The position numbers and the translations under genes were made by a program. A DNA stretch of 64,000 nt from Pseudidiomarina homiensis. Its GTDB lineage: Bacteria > Pseudomonadota > Gammaproteobacteria > Enterobacterales > Alteromonadaceae. The stretch is from assembly GCF_003987225.1 (NCBI RefSeq), contig NZ_PIPX01000003.1, positions 1-64,000 of the forward strand. Direction: 5' to 3'. How positions within the stretch are numbered: position 1 is the stretch's first letter; each line of letters opens with the position of its first letter. The notes under the pieces were generated by a model, which was given only the letters and a program-made list of their open reading frames with translations, did no database searches and was not told where the DNA came from. Shown here in pieces: positions 29,219 through 38,700 of the stretch.

Positions 29219-30154
29219 TTAACCTTCCGCTGCGGTTTCCGCCACGAGTTGGCGGAACCAACGGTGACCAGCGTCATGCTGTAACAACGGACTCCAAATC
29301 ATGGTCAGGTCCAAGTCTGGAATCGCAAACGGCGGCTCACGCATCGTGAGTTCGTCGTCATCTTTGTAGAGACTTGCTGCGCGCGTTGGCAACGTCGCGA
29401 TCAAGCCCTGCCGCGCCAAGTGCATCGCCACATGGTAGTTACGGGTAAACACGCGAATATCACGCTTGTGCCCTAAATCGGCAAGCGCTTCGTCTACCCA
29501 GCCAAGCTTTTGCACATCTTGTGGGTCCATACCGACCCCGACACCAAAACCGGTTTTGCTCACCCACACGTGTTCGGCTTTCAGGTAATTCTCGAGTGAA
29601 TAGTCTTGTAGCAACGGATGGTCATTGCGCATCAGGCAGGAAAAATCGTCCTCCCACAAGGCCTTTTGGTGAAACGATTGCGGCAGTTTTTCGAAGCGGT
29701 TAATCGCAACATCGACTTTGCCATTTTCAACGTCATGAAAACTGATATCGCTCGGCGTCATGATGTCTAAGGTCACTGACGGTGCTTGCTCTTGGATGGC
29801 TGGCAATAACCGTGGTAGCAACGTCGACGCAGCGTAATCCGACGCCATAATGCGAAACACACGGTCGGTTGTAGCGGGATCAAACTCCCGCGCGGGCTGC
29901 ACCATTTCTTCAACAGAATAAAGAATCTGGCGAACCGGCTCTTGCATGCGCAAAGCGGTTTCGGTGGGGATCATACCTTCACTGGTACGCACCAAAATCG
30001 GATCATTAAGTAGGCTACGAAGACGCTTCAGACCATTACTCATGGCCGGTTGCGTGATGTTCAGTTGCGCTGCGGCTTTGGTGACGTTGCGCTCACGCAA
30101 AAGCACGTCTAAATAAACCAGTAAATTGAGGTCAATATCTTTGATGTTATTCAT
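29219..30154 (-). CDS. LysR-family transcriptional regulator
   Basis: A 311 aa LysR protein: N-terminal winged HTH (about 5-65, NVTKAAAQLNITQPAMSNGLKRL) and a periplasmic-binding-like effector domain. The DLNLL start and AMSNGLKRLR helix are typical of the NodD/LeuO/PA0477-like branch. The ATG is immediately preceded by the T-run of the upstream gene's terminator, so the messenger leader is either extremely short or begins with the terminator hairpin. Its target may be the exporter operon or the TolB/amidohydrolase operon; the sequence does not decide. Confidence 0.9.
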   Translation of the reverse strand: MNNIKDIDLNLLVYLDVLLRERNVTKAAAQLNITQPAMSNGLKRLRSLLNDPILVRTSEGMIPTETALRMQEPVRQILYSVEEMVQPAREFDPATTDRVFRIMASDYAASTLLPRLLPAIQEQAPSVTLDIMTPSDISFHDVENGKVDVAINRFEKLPQSFHQKALWEDDFSCLMRNDHPLLQDYSLENYLKAEHVWVSKTGFGVGVGMDPQDVQKLGWVDEALADLGHKRDIRVFTRNYHVAMHLARQGLIATLPTRAASLYKDDDELTMREPPFAIPDLDLTMIWSPLLQHDAGHRWFRQLVAETAAEG

Positions 30155-30192
30155 AAAAAAAATAAATCCCGCTATACGAATATAGCGGGATT
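30155..30192 (-). terminator. Rho-independent terminator of the 30241-34996 operon
   Basis: Perfect 12 bp stem AATCCCGCTATA / TATAGCGGGATT (30165-30192) with a TTCG loop on the minus strand, followed by a T-rich run ending directly at the LysR ATG (30154). It is among the strongest terminators in the window by stem length and U-tract. Confidence 0.9.
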
Positions 30193-30240
30193 ATAACGAG
30201 CTTCTGCGAAATAAACAGCCGTAATCGCTACAACGATCGT

Positions 30241-33200
30241 CTATTCCCAGAAGAATTTCGCGCGCGGTGCAGCCGCTGGCACCAATTGGTTCATGGTTGT
30301 CGCATCATACAAACGACCATTGACCATGGTGTGGGTTACCCGATCGGTCACACGAATATCGTCCAACGGATTACCGTCAATGACGATAATATCCGCGAGC
30401 TTACCTTCTTCGAGTGAACCAATAGCGTGGTCCATGCCGAATTCCATCGCTGGGTTGATGGTCGCGGTCGCTAACGCTTCCAGTGGCGTCATACCACCTT
30501 GCGCCATCATCCAGATTTCCCAGTGCTGCGCTAAACCTTCACGTTGTCCGTGAGCACCAGCAACCACTTTCACGCCAGCGTCAGTTAAACGTTTCGCGAC
30601 TTCAGCATTGTTAATGTGGTTGTAATGATGGTGTGGCGCTTTTTCACGACGCATCGACTTGCCGACCAGCACATCTTGCGGGACAAACTTGGATAGCTTC
30701 GGATGCTTCCACACGTCAGTTTCGGCGTACCAATAGTTCTCACCCCAGATACCGCCATAAGCAACACCTAAAGTTGGCGTGTAGTACACGTCGGTTTGCT
30801 GCCAGAACTGCTCGATGTCGTTGTAGATTTCGGCGACTGGAATCGAGTGCTCAATGGTGGTGTGCCCGTCAGCAACCATCGATAAGTTGTGCTGCAGCAA
30901 TGAACCGCCTTCTGGCACCACCATCATTTCAAGCTCACGCCCCGCTTCAATCACCTGCTGACGCTGGTTACGACGCGGCTGGTTATAGCTCTTCACCGAG
31001 AACGCACCGACTTTTTTCAGACGCTCAAGATGGAACTTGGCATCGTCAAGGCTATCAATATGTGAGGTGTAACCCGGACCATTGGCACCGTACAAAATCG
31101 TACCGGTCGAGAAGGTACGAGGTGCGGCAATCAAGCCCGCTTTCTGCATCTCACTCGCGGTGAAGATTTCGGTAGTGTCGTTCGATGGATCGTGAATCGA
31201 CGTCACGCCGAACGCTAAGTTGGCGTAGCTTTGCCAGTTTTGCTCAGGAATGATCTCGTACTCGCCGGCAGGACCATGCGCGTGACCGTCGAACAAGCCA
31301 GGCATTACTGATTTGCCGGTAGTGTCGATCACCGTAGCGCCGCTCGGCACGTTGACTTCATCCTTTGCGCCTACAGCGACAATCTTATTGCCACGGACCA
31401 CAACGGTACCTTCGGCAATCACCGTATCGCCGTTCATGGTGATCACTTGGCCGCCGACAAAGGCAACGGTTTCGTCATGGATACCGTGCTCAGCTGTGAA
31501 ACTAATGTCGGTACCATTGGCGACTTTTTCAAAACTGTCGTCGCCCTTATCAATCGCAAACAAACCAGCGACTGACGCATGGTAAAGCTCGGGACCAAGC
31601 GACCAGTAAAGGTTCTTGCCATCGGCGGTCCACGAAATGTTCTCACCAGCACGAACTGATAGTTGCTCAACCGGGAACTGCTTGTCGGTTGGGCTAATCG
31701 CGATCGGTGCACCACGCTCAACGAGTGGCGTCACGAACACTTTAAAGCGTTCAGCAAAGGCGAGATGCTGACCATCAGGCGAGACACGATACTCCGTCGC
31801 ATGCTCAGAGGTGTAAAGCGTACGCTGCTGTTTGGTTTCTAAATCCACCGCAAGTAGCTTCTGCGCGCCGCTTGAGTCCATCAAATAGACACGGTCATTA
31901 CGCTGGCCAAATTGCGGCTGGAAGCCGTTTTCGCTAATTAAACGTGGCTCAGCATCCGCTTCTAACGCCAAGTGGTAGATACCAGGGTTCACGCCATAAG
32001 TATCAGGGGTGATGTAACCACCACGCACTTTACGATAAACCACTGACGTACCGTCTGGGCTAAATACTGGCTCAATGAATTTGCCTTTGCCCGTCGGTAA
32101 CACTTGCTCTTTGCCGCTGCGCACGTCACGCACGATGACTTGACCTTGTTCTTGGTCATCCCACGTCACGTAGACCAGCTTGCTACCGTCGCGCGAGTAG
32201 CTTGGGTAAAGTTCCCATGCGCCGTCGCGGTCGGTCAGGCGTTCCACAGCATCGTTATCAAGCTCACGCTGATACAGATGCCCTAACGCTTCATAGACGA
32301 CTTGTTCGCCATCAGGTGACACTTGCACGTTGCGCAGCATCTTCACCTTGAAGTCATCAGCTTCAATGTTTTGTTTGAAGTGCAATGCGGTTTGGACTTT
32401 CTTGGTGGTTTCCACGCTAAACGGAATCACCCGCGCTTGGCGACTGTCGACGTCAAGACGCATGATTTTACCATCGGCCCAGAACACCAGAGCTTCGCCG
32501 TCAGGCGTCCAATCCATGGTCGGATAAACGCCGTGAATCGCCCAGGTTTCTTGCATGTCACGGTCGAGCTGGGTGTACAAACGCTGCTCTTCGCCAGTTT
32601 CGAGGTTGTACAGATACAACACACTGTTGAAGTCTTCGCGCTTAATGTACGCCAAGTGCTTGCCGTCAGGTGATGGCGTTGGGCGAATGGCACCGCCCGC
32701 ACCACCACGAATCACGTCGATGTCGCCGGTTTCGCGGTCGAAGCGCTTGATGGTGTAAATACCCTCGAGCGAATCTTTGCTGTAGTGGAAGGTTTTGCCC
32801 GGCGTGTCGTCTTGCGAGAAGTAGATGTAACGACCATCTGGTGAGAACGCAGGTTCACCCAAATCTTTCTGGTCATTCGGACGTTCGGTCAATTGCACAC
32901 CTGAACCACCATTGACGTGGTACATCCACACTTCACCGGCACCTAATGAGCGGCGTGCGGTAAAGTGCTTACGCGCCACGATAAATTGGCTGTCTGGGCT
33001 CCAAGCTGGGCTATTCAACAAACGAAACGTTTCGTCGGTTACTGCACGCTGGTTGCCGCCATCGGCATCCATCACCCAAATGTTGTCGCCGCCGCTTTGG
33101 TCTGAGGTAAAAGCAATGTGCTTGCCATCTGGCGAATACACCGGCTGCATTTGCCAAGCGATACCGCCAGCTAACAGTTCAGCCTCACCGCCTTTAGCTG

Positions 33201-33429
33201 GCATACGATAGATGTCACCGAGCATGTCAAAAACGATGTACTTACCATCGGGGCTCATGTCGACGTTCATCCAAGTGCCTTCGTTGACCTTGATTTGTAC
33301 GTCTTTAAATTCGCCTTGTGGCGCTTGTACGTCCCACTTCGCTTCTTCGTCTTGCTGCATTGCCGTAGCAGGCGCGCCTACAGAAAGTGCGACGCTGACC
33401 GCAAGGGCCAGCGTTGATAATTTAGTCAT
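30241..33429 (-). CDS. Secreted TolB/WD40-amidohydrolase fusion protein
   Basis: A 1062 aa exported hydrolase. The start is ATG 33429 behind AGGAAGG; the 27 extra upstream codons overlap the previous gene and precede a clear signal peptide (about 1-24, ending ATA). Residues about 30-640 form two runs of TolB/PD40 beta-propeller repeats (YSPDGKHIAFTSD, FSPDGRYIYFSQD, VSPDGEQVVYEAL and others). Residues about 650-1060 form an amidohydrolase domain with HxH metal ligands in MPGLFDGHAHGP. A later HTTIEHS, VVAGAHGQ and the NPAMEFGMDHAIGSLEEGKLADIIVID end block are typical of the fold. Family members are presumed to hydrolyse peptides or cyclic amides in the periplasm. It is co-transcribed with the S10 carboxypeptidase, whose stop lies 17 bp upstream. 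Confidence 0.9.
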   Translation of the reverse strand: MTKLSTLALAVSVALSVGAPATAMQQDEEAKWDVQAPQGEFKDVQIKVNEGTWMNVDMSPDGKYIVFDMLGDIYRMPAKGGEAELLAGGIAWQMQPVYSPDGKHIAFTSDQSGGDNIWVMDADGGNQRAVTDETFRLLNSPAWSPDSQFIVARKHFTARRSLGAGEVWMYHVNGGSGVQLTERPNDQKDLGEPAFSPDGRYIYFSQDDTPGKTFHYSKDSLEGIYTIKRFDRETGDIDVIRGGAGGAIRPTPSPDGKHLAYIKREDFNSVLYLYNLETGEEQRLYTQLDRDMQETWAIHGVYPTMDWTPDGEALVFWADGKIMRLDVDSRQARVIPFSVETTKKVQTALHFKQNIEADDFKVKMLRNVQVSPDGEQVVYEALGHLYQRELDNDAVERLTDRDGAWELYPSYSRDGSKLVYVTWDDQEQGQVIVRDVRSGKEQVLPTGKGKFIEPVFSPDGTSVVYRKVRGGYITPDTYGVNPGIYHLALEADAEPRLISENGFQPQFGQRNDRVYLMDSSGAQKLLAVDLETKQQRTLYTSEHATEYRVSPDGQHLAFAERFKVFVTPLVERGAPIAISPTDKQFPVEQLSVRAGENISWTADGKNLYWSLGPELYHASVAGLFAIDKGDDSFEKVANGTDISFTAEHGIHDETVAFVGGQVITMNGDTVIAEGTVVVRGNKIVAVGAKDEVNVPSGATVIDTTGKSVMPGLFDGHAHGPAGEYEIIPEQNWQSYANLAFGVTSIHDPSNDTTEIFTASEMQKAGLIAAPRTFSTGTILYGANGPGYTSHIDSLDDAKFHLERLKKVGAFSVKSYNQPRRNQRQQVIEAGRELEMMVVPEGGSLLQHNLSMVADGHTTIEHSIPVAEIYNDIEQFWQQTDVYYTPTLGVAYGGIWGENYWYAETDVWKHPKLSKFVPQDVLVGKSMRREKAPHHHYNHINNAEVAKRLTDAGVKVVAGAHGQREGLAQHWEIWMMAQGGMTPLEALATATINPAMEFGMDHAIGSLEEGKLADIIVIDGNPLDDIRVTDRVTHTMVNGRLYDATTMNQLVPAAAPRAKFFWE

Positions 33430-33445
33430 GTGTCTAACCTTCCTA

Positions 33446-34996
33446 TTATTCGTACTTAGCCGCTTCGCCTTTCGCTGGCAAAGTCGCGTTGATGAAGTCA
33501 CGCAAGTCATCGTTAGCTAGTTTCAAGTCTTCCGCGCGCAAATACATCATGTGACCGCTGCGATAGCCTTTAAAATCGATGCGATCTTCCATACGTGCGC
33601 TTGGGTCAAGATGCCAACCCGTGTACTTCGCGTCGAAATAGTTGGTGGCGCCATCGTAGTAACCCGACTGAATCAGCACGTTCAAGTATGGGTTTTGCGC
33701 CATCGCCTGACGTAGGTTCTCGCCAGTATTGTTGTTGGTGCGATCCCATGGGTGCACAGGGCCAAACATGTTGTATTTCACGTCGGTTTTGTAACCGAGC
33801 TCTTCGCGCAGGTAGTAGTTAATGGCTGGCGTGAACGAGTGCAACCATGAAGTCAGCTCCGCGTTGTAGTCTGGGCTATCGCCTACGTCATCACGGTCGA
33901 TACCAAGGTAACGTGAGTCTAAACGACCTACCGTTTGGCCACGGTCACGCAGCAATTCTTTCCAGAAGAAGCGTGGATTAATGTCTAAGTTGGCACGCAA
34001 TACGGTTTGTTTGCTTAAGCCAGAGAAACGCGCCACTTCAGCGGCAACGGCGTCACGCTCGGCGGCAGGCAACATGGCGCCTTTAGCAAGCGCAGGCAAA
34101 TAGGTGTTCAGGGTGTACGCTTCGACTTCTTCAAGCACTTCGAGCAAGTCTTTGTTTTGCAGGTCTTCACTCAACGCATCATGATACCAAGCGGTAGCAG
34201 CGAAGTACGGTAGGCGATTCGCCGCTTCTACTGGACCTTCACGATTGATGCCGATCTCGGTTGGTGACACCAACACCACACCATTCAAATACATCCACTG
34301 GCGGTTTTGTAGCTCTAATGCCAAGCCTGATACACGCGTGGTACCGTAGCTTTCACCAATCAGGTACTTCGGCGAGCGCCAGCGCTCGTGACGCGTCACA
34401 AAGGTGTTCACCCAATCAGCCAAATAGCTCACGTCGACATTCACGCCAAAGAACATTTTCTGTTGCTTATCGCGCGAAGGCATTTCGCCCTTCTCGTTCG
34501 GTAACACGCGTGAATAGCCGGTATTCACTGGGTTCACGAACACGATATCAGCAACATCAAGCACTGAATGCGGATTGTCTTTCACGCCATAAGGCATGAT
34601 TGGAAAGCCTTCATCGTCAACGCGCAACGATTTTGGGCCAGTGTAGGCAATGTGCATCCATACCGAGGCAGAGCCGGGACCACCGTTGAATGAAATCAAC
34701 AATGGACGTTCTTCACGGTTTTTAACGTCTTGGCGCTCATAGTAAGTGAAGAACAATGTTGCGGTAGCATCACCGTTGTCATCAAACACCGGCTGGGTGC
34801 CGGTGGTTGCGGTGTACTCGAAACGCTCACCGTTGATGTTGGCTCGATGCTCAGTAACCACCACATCGTCAGCAGCAATTTTTGCGCTTGGCATGGCACT
34901 TGGGCTGCTGTCGCTTTGCTCGGCGTAGGCGAACGGGCTCAGCATTAAAGTTGCCGCAACACAGGTCGCCGCAACCGCTTGTGAAACTAATTTCAT
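33446..34996 (-). CDS. Secreted serine carboxypeptidase (peptidase family S10)
   Basis: A 516 aa exported peptidase with a signal peptide (about 1-25, ending AYA). S10 features include the oxyanion region SFNGGPGSASVWMH, the catalytic Ser in IGESYGTTR, the Asp region SGYYDGATNYF and the His in YRSGHMMY. S10 enzymes remove C-terminal amino acids at acidic pH and also occur as exported peptidases in marine gammaproteobacteria. It is first in an operon with the TolB/amidohydrolase protein, pointing to a shared role in breaking down external peptides. Confidence 0.92.
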   Translation of the reverse strand: MKLVSQAVAATCVAATLMLSPFAYAEQSDSSPSAMPSAKIAADDVVVTEHRANINGERFEYTATTGTQPVFDDNGDATATLFFTYYERQDVKNREERPLLISFNGGPGSASVWMHIAYTGPKSLRVDDEGFPIMPYGVKDNPHSVLDVADIVFVNPVNTGYSRVLPNEKGEMPSRDKQQKMFFGVNVDVSYLADWVNTFVTRHERWRSPKYLIGESYGTTRVSGLALELQNRQWMYLNGVVLVSPTEIGINREGPVEAANRLPYFAATAWYHDALSEDLQNKDLLEVLEEVEAYTLNTYLPALAKGAMLPAAERDAVAAEVARFSGLSKQTVLRANLDINPRFFWKELLRDRGQTVGRLDSRYLGIDRDDVGDSPDYNAELTSWLHSFTPAINYYLREELGYKTDVKYNMFGPVHPWDRTNNNTGENLRQAMAQNPYLNVLIQSGYYDGATNYFDAKYTGWHLDPSARMEDRIDFKGYRSGHMMYLRAEDLKLANDDLRDFINATLPAKGEAAKYE

Positions 34997-35139
34997 GGAT
35001 TCAACCTCATTCTTGTTGGAATCATCCCATTAAAAGAGATGCGTAGGGAAACCTCAAGCACAGTGAGGTCAACGCCCCTAAATTGCAGATAACCCGCACG
35101 AAGTTAGGGGCGAGGTTACATTAGGGCTCAGGTGAGAGC

Positions 35140-36351
35140 CTAAGTGAACAGACGCCAGTAGACGAACAGTAGCGCGAAGCCGAGCAGATAAGTCAGCCCA
35201 ATCCACGCCCATGCATGCATCGCCGTCGGCATCTGTTGTTTGCGCACGAGCATGTAGTTCAACCAAGCAAAGAACGGCGTGGTCAGAAACGCCAGTGTCA
35301 TCGCAAAACTCAACATTGGTCCAAGCGCCGCCTGAAAGTAAAGAATCACTAACATGCCTGCCACCGACTGGCCTAGCACCCAGTAACGTAAGCTGGTGCG
35401 GCGTTTGGTGATCAAGCGATGGCTCTCGCGCAAGGTTCGCGCATAGCCATCTAACACCGCCAAGGTGGTGCCAAACATGCACAAAAACGCGATGGCGCCG
35501 ACCAAATACTCTGACCAAGCACCAATAGTGGCGCTGTACATGGCAACAAACTGCTCGGCAAACTTGGTACCGGCCATGGCAATCGGCTGCGGCGCACCGA
35601 ACTGCACCAAGGCACCTAACGCGAGGAAAACTAAGGCCAGAAAAGCCGTGCTCCAATAGCCCAAGTTAAAGTCGAATAAGCCATCTTTGAGCGTCACCGC
35701 GGTGAGCTTTTGTTTGCTGCGCAGCCATAACGAATTGATCGCCGAAAGCTCGATGGGCACCGGCATCCAGCCCATCATCGCCACCAAGAACGCCAGCGCT
35801 GACAGCTCCCACGGCGATGGTGCGACAAAATCTGTCGCAGGAGGTACATGGTTTTGCCAAGCGATAACCACCGCGACGATAGTTGCCAACGACAATGTCA
35901 CCATGATCCATTTAGCAATAGCATCAAGGCTGCGGTATTGGCCGCCAAGCAAAATCAGTAAGCAGGCGAGTAGAATTAGCCAACACAGCAGCGCTAAGCT
36001 CAGTTGCGGCAAAAACAGTTGCAACAGGCTGGCCGTGAGCAGCAGCACACCCGCCGTATTCACCACCGCAGCGATGATATTGAGCAGCGTGAAGGCCCAC
36101 AAATACAGCTTATGCTTGCGATAGTAACCACTTACTAGACTTTCGTTGCGAGTGAGCGTGTAGGTCACGCCAAAACGAAAGAACGGATATTTTAAAACGT
36201 TGACGAGGAGGATTAACCACCACAGTTGCCAACCAAACAAAGCACCTGCTTGCGTGGATGCGACAAGGTGTGAGGCGCCGACAGCCGCGGCAGCGAGAAT
36301 AATGCCAGGCCCTAAACTTTTGAGCCGGGCAGCAGTTGAGGATGTCGTCAT
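35140..36351 (-). CDS. NRAMP-family-like metal ion transporter, atypical
   Basis: A 403 aa inner membrane protein with about 11 spans. It resembles the NRAMP (SLC11) superfamily in its opening (LKSLGPGIILAAAAVGASHLVASTQAGA) and the MMGWMPVPIELS segment at the TM6 position. The canonical metal-binding DPGN of TM1 is replaced by VGASH, and the TM6 A/M-x-x-M-P-H motif is altered, so it may carry another cation or solute; NRAMP-related Mg or Al transporters also diverge here. It lies 43 bp downstream of the GGDEF-EAL gene on the same strand. A weak stem-loop (ACCTCA-N7-TGAGGT, near 35051-35069) follows in the 143 bp gap before the S10 gene. Confidence 0.75.
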   Translation of the reverse strand: MTTSSTAARLKSLGPGIILAAAAVGASHLVASTQAGALFGWQLWWLILLVNVLKYPFFRFGVTYTLTRNESLVSGYYRKHKLYLWAFTLLNIIAAVVNTAGVLLLTASLLQLFLPQLSLALLCWLILLACLLILLGGQYRSLDAIAKWIMVTLSLATIVAVVIAWQNHVPPATDFVAPSPWELSALAFLVAMMGWMPVPIELSAINSLWLRSKQKLTAVTLKDGLFDFNLGYWSTAFLALVFLALGALVQFGAPQPIAMAGTKFAEQFVAMYSATIGAWSEYLVGAIAFLCMFGTTLAVLDGYARTLRESHRLITKRRTSLRYWVLGQSVAGMLVILYFQAALGPMLSFAMTLAFLTTPFFAWLNYMLVRKQQMPTAMHAWAWIGLTYLLGFALLFVYWRLFT

Positions 36352-36394
36352 AATGACCTTTCGATAGCGACCTAGTTGATTGTTATTGTTATTT

Positions 36395-38518
36395 TTATTC
36401 TAGCCAAGTCTTCGCGAATTCTTCAGGCGGCACCGGGCGACCAAAATAATACCCTTGCCCACCTTGGCAACCAAGCTCTTTCAGCAGTTGCGCTTGCTCT
36501 GCAGTTTCAATGCCTTCGGCGATGGTTTCAAGTCCGAGGGTTTGCGCCATGGCGATGATGGTATTCACCAACGTTTTACTCGACTCATCTTTGATCATCG
36601 CTTGCACGAAGGACATATCGATTTTCAGAATATCGACGGCAAATTGCTGCAAGTACGCCAGCGACGAATAGCCAGTACCAAAGTCATCAATCGCCAAGCG
36701 GAAACCGTGGTCACGCAAGCGCCGAGTGACCGTGAGGGCCAATTGCGGGTCTATCATCAAATCACTTTCGGTGATTTCAAGAGTGACCGCTTGCGCCTCA
36801 ATCCCCTTACAAATACTTAGAAAGTCTTCCACCACGTCGGGCGCAGCAAATTGTTGCGCGCCTACGTTGACCGAAACTTTCGGGAGCTGACCGTAGCGTT
36901 GCTGCCACTCTTTCATCAGGCTGCAGGTTTTGGTCAGCACTTGTATGCCTAGCTCGGCAAGCACGCCTTGCTTGCGGGCAATGTCGATAAAAATGGCCGG
37001 GCTGACGTGGCCTAACTCTTGATCATACCAGCGGCAAAGTGCCTCGGCTCCAACGCATTGTCCAGTAGCTAAGTCGATTTGCGGTTGTAAGGCAATACTT
37101 AGCTCGCCTTGCGCAAGCGCTTGCAAAAAGCGCTCGGTTTGATGGCGCTCGGCAGAGACCTTACGCTGCAAGGCTTCATCAAACACACAATAATCCAGCT
37201 CATGCTGTTTCGCTTCATACATCGCAATGCTTGCTTGCTGTAACAACTCAGCAGCCGATTCGGCGCGATACGAAAACGAGCCACTCATACGGAACGGGAC
37301 GTCGAGCTGATGTTCACCCACCAAGAGCGGCGTCTCAAAGAACTTCTTTAAATGCCCTGCCACGGTGAGAAACTGTTCCACTTTTTCGTTGCTACTTCGC
37401 AAGAGCACGACGAATTCGTCACCGGTGACCCGCGCAATCTTGACCATGTCTTCATAGTCCTTTGCACCGTCTTGCAGACGTTGCGCCACCAAGCGCAACA
37501 AACGGTCACCGGCATGTAAGCCAAAGCGCTCGTTAACATTGCGAAAGTATTTAAGATCCAGCAACACCAGCAAGTAGTCTTGCGTTTTGTTGCTCTCGTA
37601 TTCGTTATGCAGATAATCAAGTAAGGCTGCCCGATTCGCCAAGCCCGTCAGCTCATCGCGAAACGCGATTTCAGCAATATGCTCTTGATGTTCATGTTGC
37701 TCGGTCACATCAAAGATGAAGCCCTCGAAGTGGGTAATTTCGCCAGCTTTATTAGCGACCCCCTTACCCTGCTCCCACACCCAGCGGATTTGATTATTGG
37801 CACACACGATACGATAGGTAACACGAAAATACTGTTGCCGCTTCGCCGCGCTCAACACCGCCTCGAATACATTTTGCGTATCTTCTGGATGAATTAAATC
37901 GCCCCAAGCAATGCGATTGTTGTTGATCAGATCTTGCGATCGATAACCCGTAAGATCGTATGCACCGCGACTAACGATTTCCATCGTCCAGTGCTCGTCA
38001 TTGAGACAGCGATACGCCATTCCAGGAAGTGAATTCATTAACGTCTGCAGACGTCGTTGGCTTTCTTGTAGGTTCCGCGAAATACGCAACTGCGCAAGCT
38101 CGGCCGCCGCTTGTGCTGCCGCAATTTGCAGCATTTGCAAGACAGGCTTAGCGTAGTCCGTAGGTTGGTCATTCAGTACCGCCAGCAAGCCAAGCTTGCT
38201 TTGGTCGGCAGTCAGCATTGGCACACCGACATAGCTGGCCGCCCCCAACTGCTGCAGCATCGCATCGCGCGGAAAGGACTCGCACACCCCTTTATTAAAC
38301 ACGCAGGATTCCGTCGACAACACCTGCTCGCACGGCGAGCCATCAAGGTCATAACTAACGGTAGGTTGAAACTCACCGTGGGAATAGAACGTGATTATGT
38401 TCGCCGTCGTCGGCGAATCATCAAACACCTCAGCAATCATGACGTGATCAGCCTGCAACAGCTCACTGAGCAGCTTTGCAAGGTTTTCAATAAAGGCTAA
38501 CTCACGCGCCTCGCGCAA
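36395..38518 (-). CDS. GAF-PAS-GGDEF-EAL c-di-GMP signalling protein
   Basis: A cytosolic sensor: GAF domain (about 5-150), PAS/PAC (about 160-275), GGDEF (about 285-440) and EAL (about 455-705). The cyclase motif reads TGDEF, so the first Gly is changed and synthase activity is doubtful. The EAL domain keeps EAL (GAEALCRW), LEITESD, DDFGTGYSSL, DILKIDMSF and AEGIET, so it should be an active phosphodiesterase. The listed end is a TTG with no ribosome-binding site. The frame stays open upstream and continues the GAF lead helix (IEQALHRLAEN). An ATT codon at 38564-38566, 8 nt after a clean AGGGAG (38575-38580), is a better candidate start, giving 723 aa. An ATG at 38557-38559 is out of frame. 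Confidence 0.9.
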   Translation of the reverse strand: MREARELAFIENLAKLLSELLQADHVMIAEVFDDSPTTANIITFYSHGEFQPTVSYDLDGSPCEQVLSTESCVFNKGVCESFPRDAMLQQLGAASYVGVPMLTADQSKLGLLAVLNDQPTDYAKPVLQMLQIAAAQAAAELAQLRISRNLQESQRRLQTLMNSLPGMAYRCLNDEHWTMEIVSRGAYDLTGYRSQDLINNNRIAWGDLIHPEDTQNVFEAVLSAAKRQQYFRVTYRIVCANNQIRWVWEQGKGVANKAGEITHFEGFIFDVTEQHEHQEHIAEIAFRDELTGLANRAALLDYLHNEYESNKTQDYLLVLLDLKYFRNVNERFGLHAGDRLLRLVAQRLQDGAKDYEDMVKIARVTGDEFVVLLRSSNEKVEQFLTVAGHLKKFFETPLLVGEHQLDVPFRMSGSFSYRAESAAELLQQASIAMYEAKQHELDYCVFDEALQRKVSAERHQTERFLQALAQGELSIALQPQIDLATGQCVGAEALCRWYDQELGHVSPAIFIDIARKQGVLAELGIQVLTKTCSLMKEWQQRYGQLPKVSVNVGAQQFAAPDVVEDFLSICKGIEAQAVTLEITESDLMIDPQLALTVTRRLRDHGFRLAIDDFGTGYSSLAYLQQFAVDILKIDMSFVQAMIKDESSKTLVNTIIAMAQTLGLETIAEGIETAEQAQLLKELGCQGGQGYYFGRPVPPEEFAKTWLE

Positions 38519-38700
38519 ATTTTCAGCGAGACGGTGTAAGGCCTGTTCAATATCGACATGCTTAATTGTCGTTGCTCCCTGGTCAAGGTATTGATAGGTA
38601 GAGCTTTTCGTTATTGTTACAGATTAGCCGAAGTGGAGATAAGGTCAATAGGTCGGTTGTCATAGAGGTGGGGTTTTGTCTGGTTTGTGCCAGGAGCGGA

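Noticed and set aside
35078-35656. 192-codon minus-strand open frame
   Set aside because: Overlaps the NRAMP-like gene in another frame on the same strand; Cys/Arg/His-rich translation with no signature, so a shadow.
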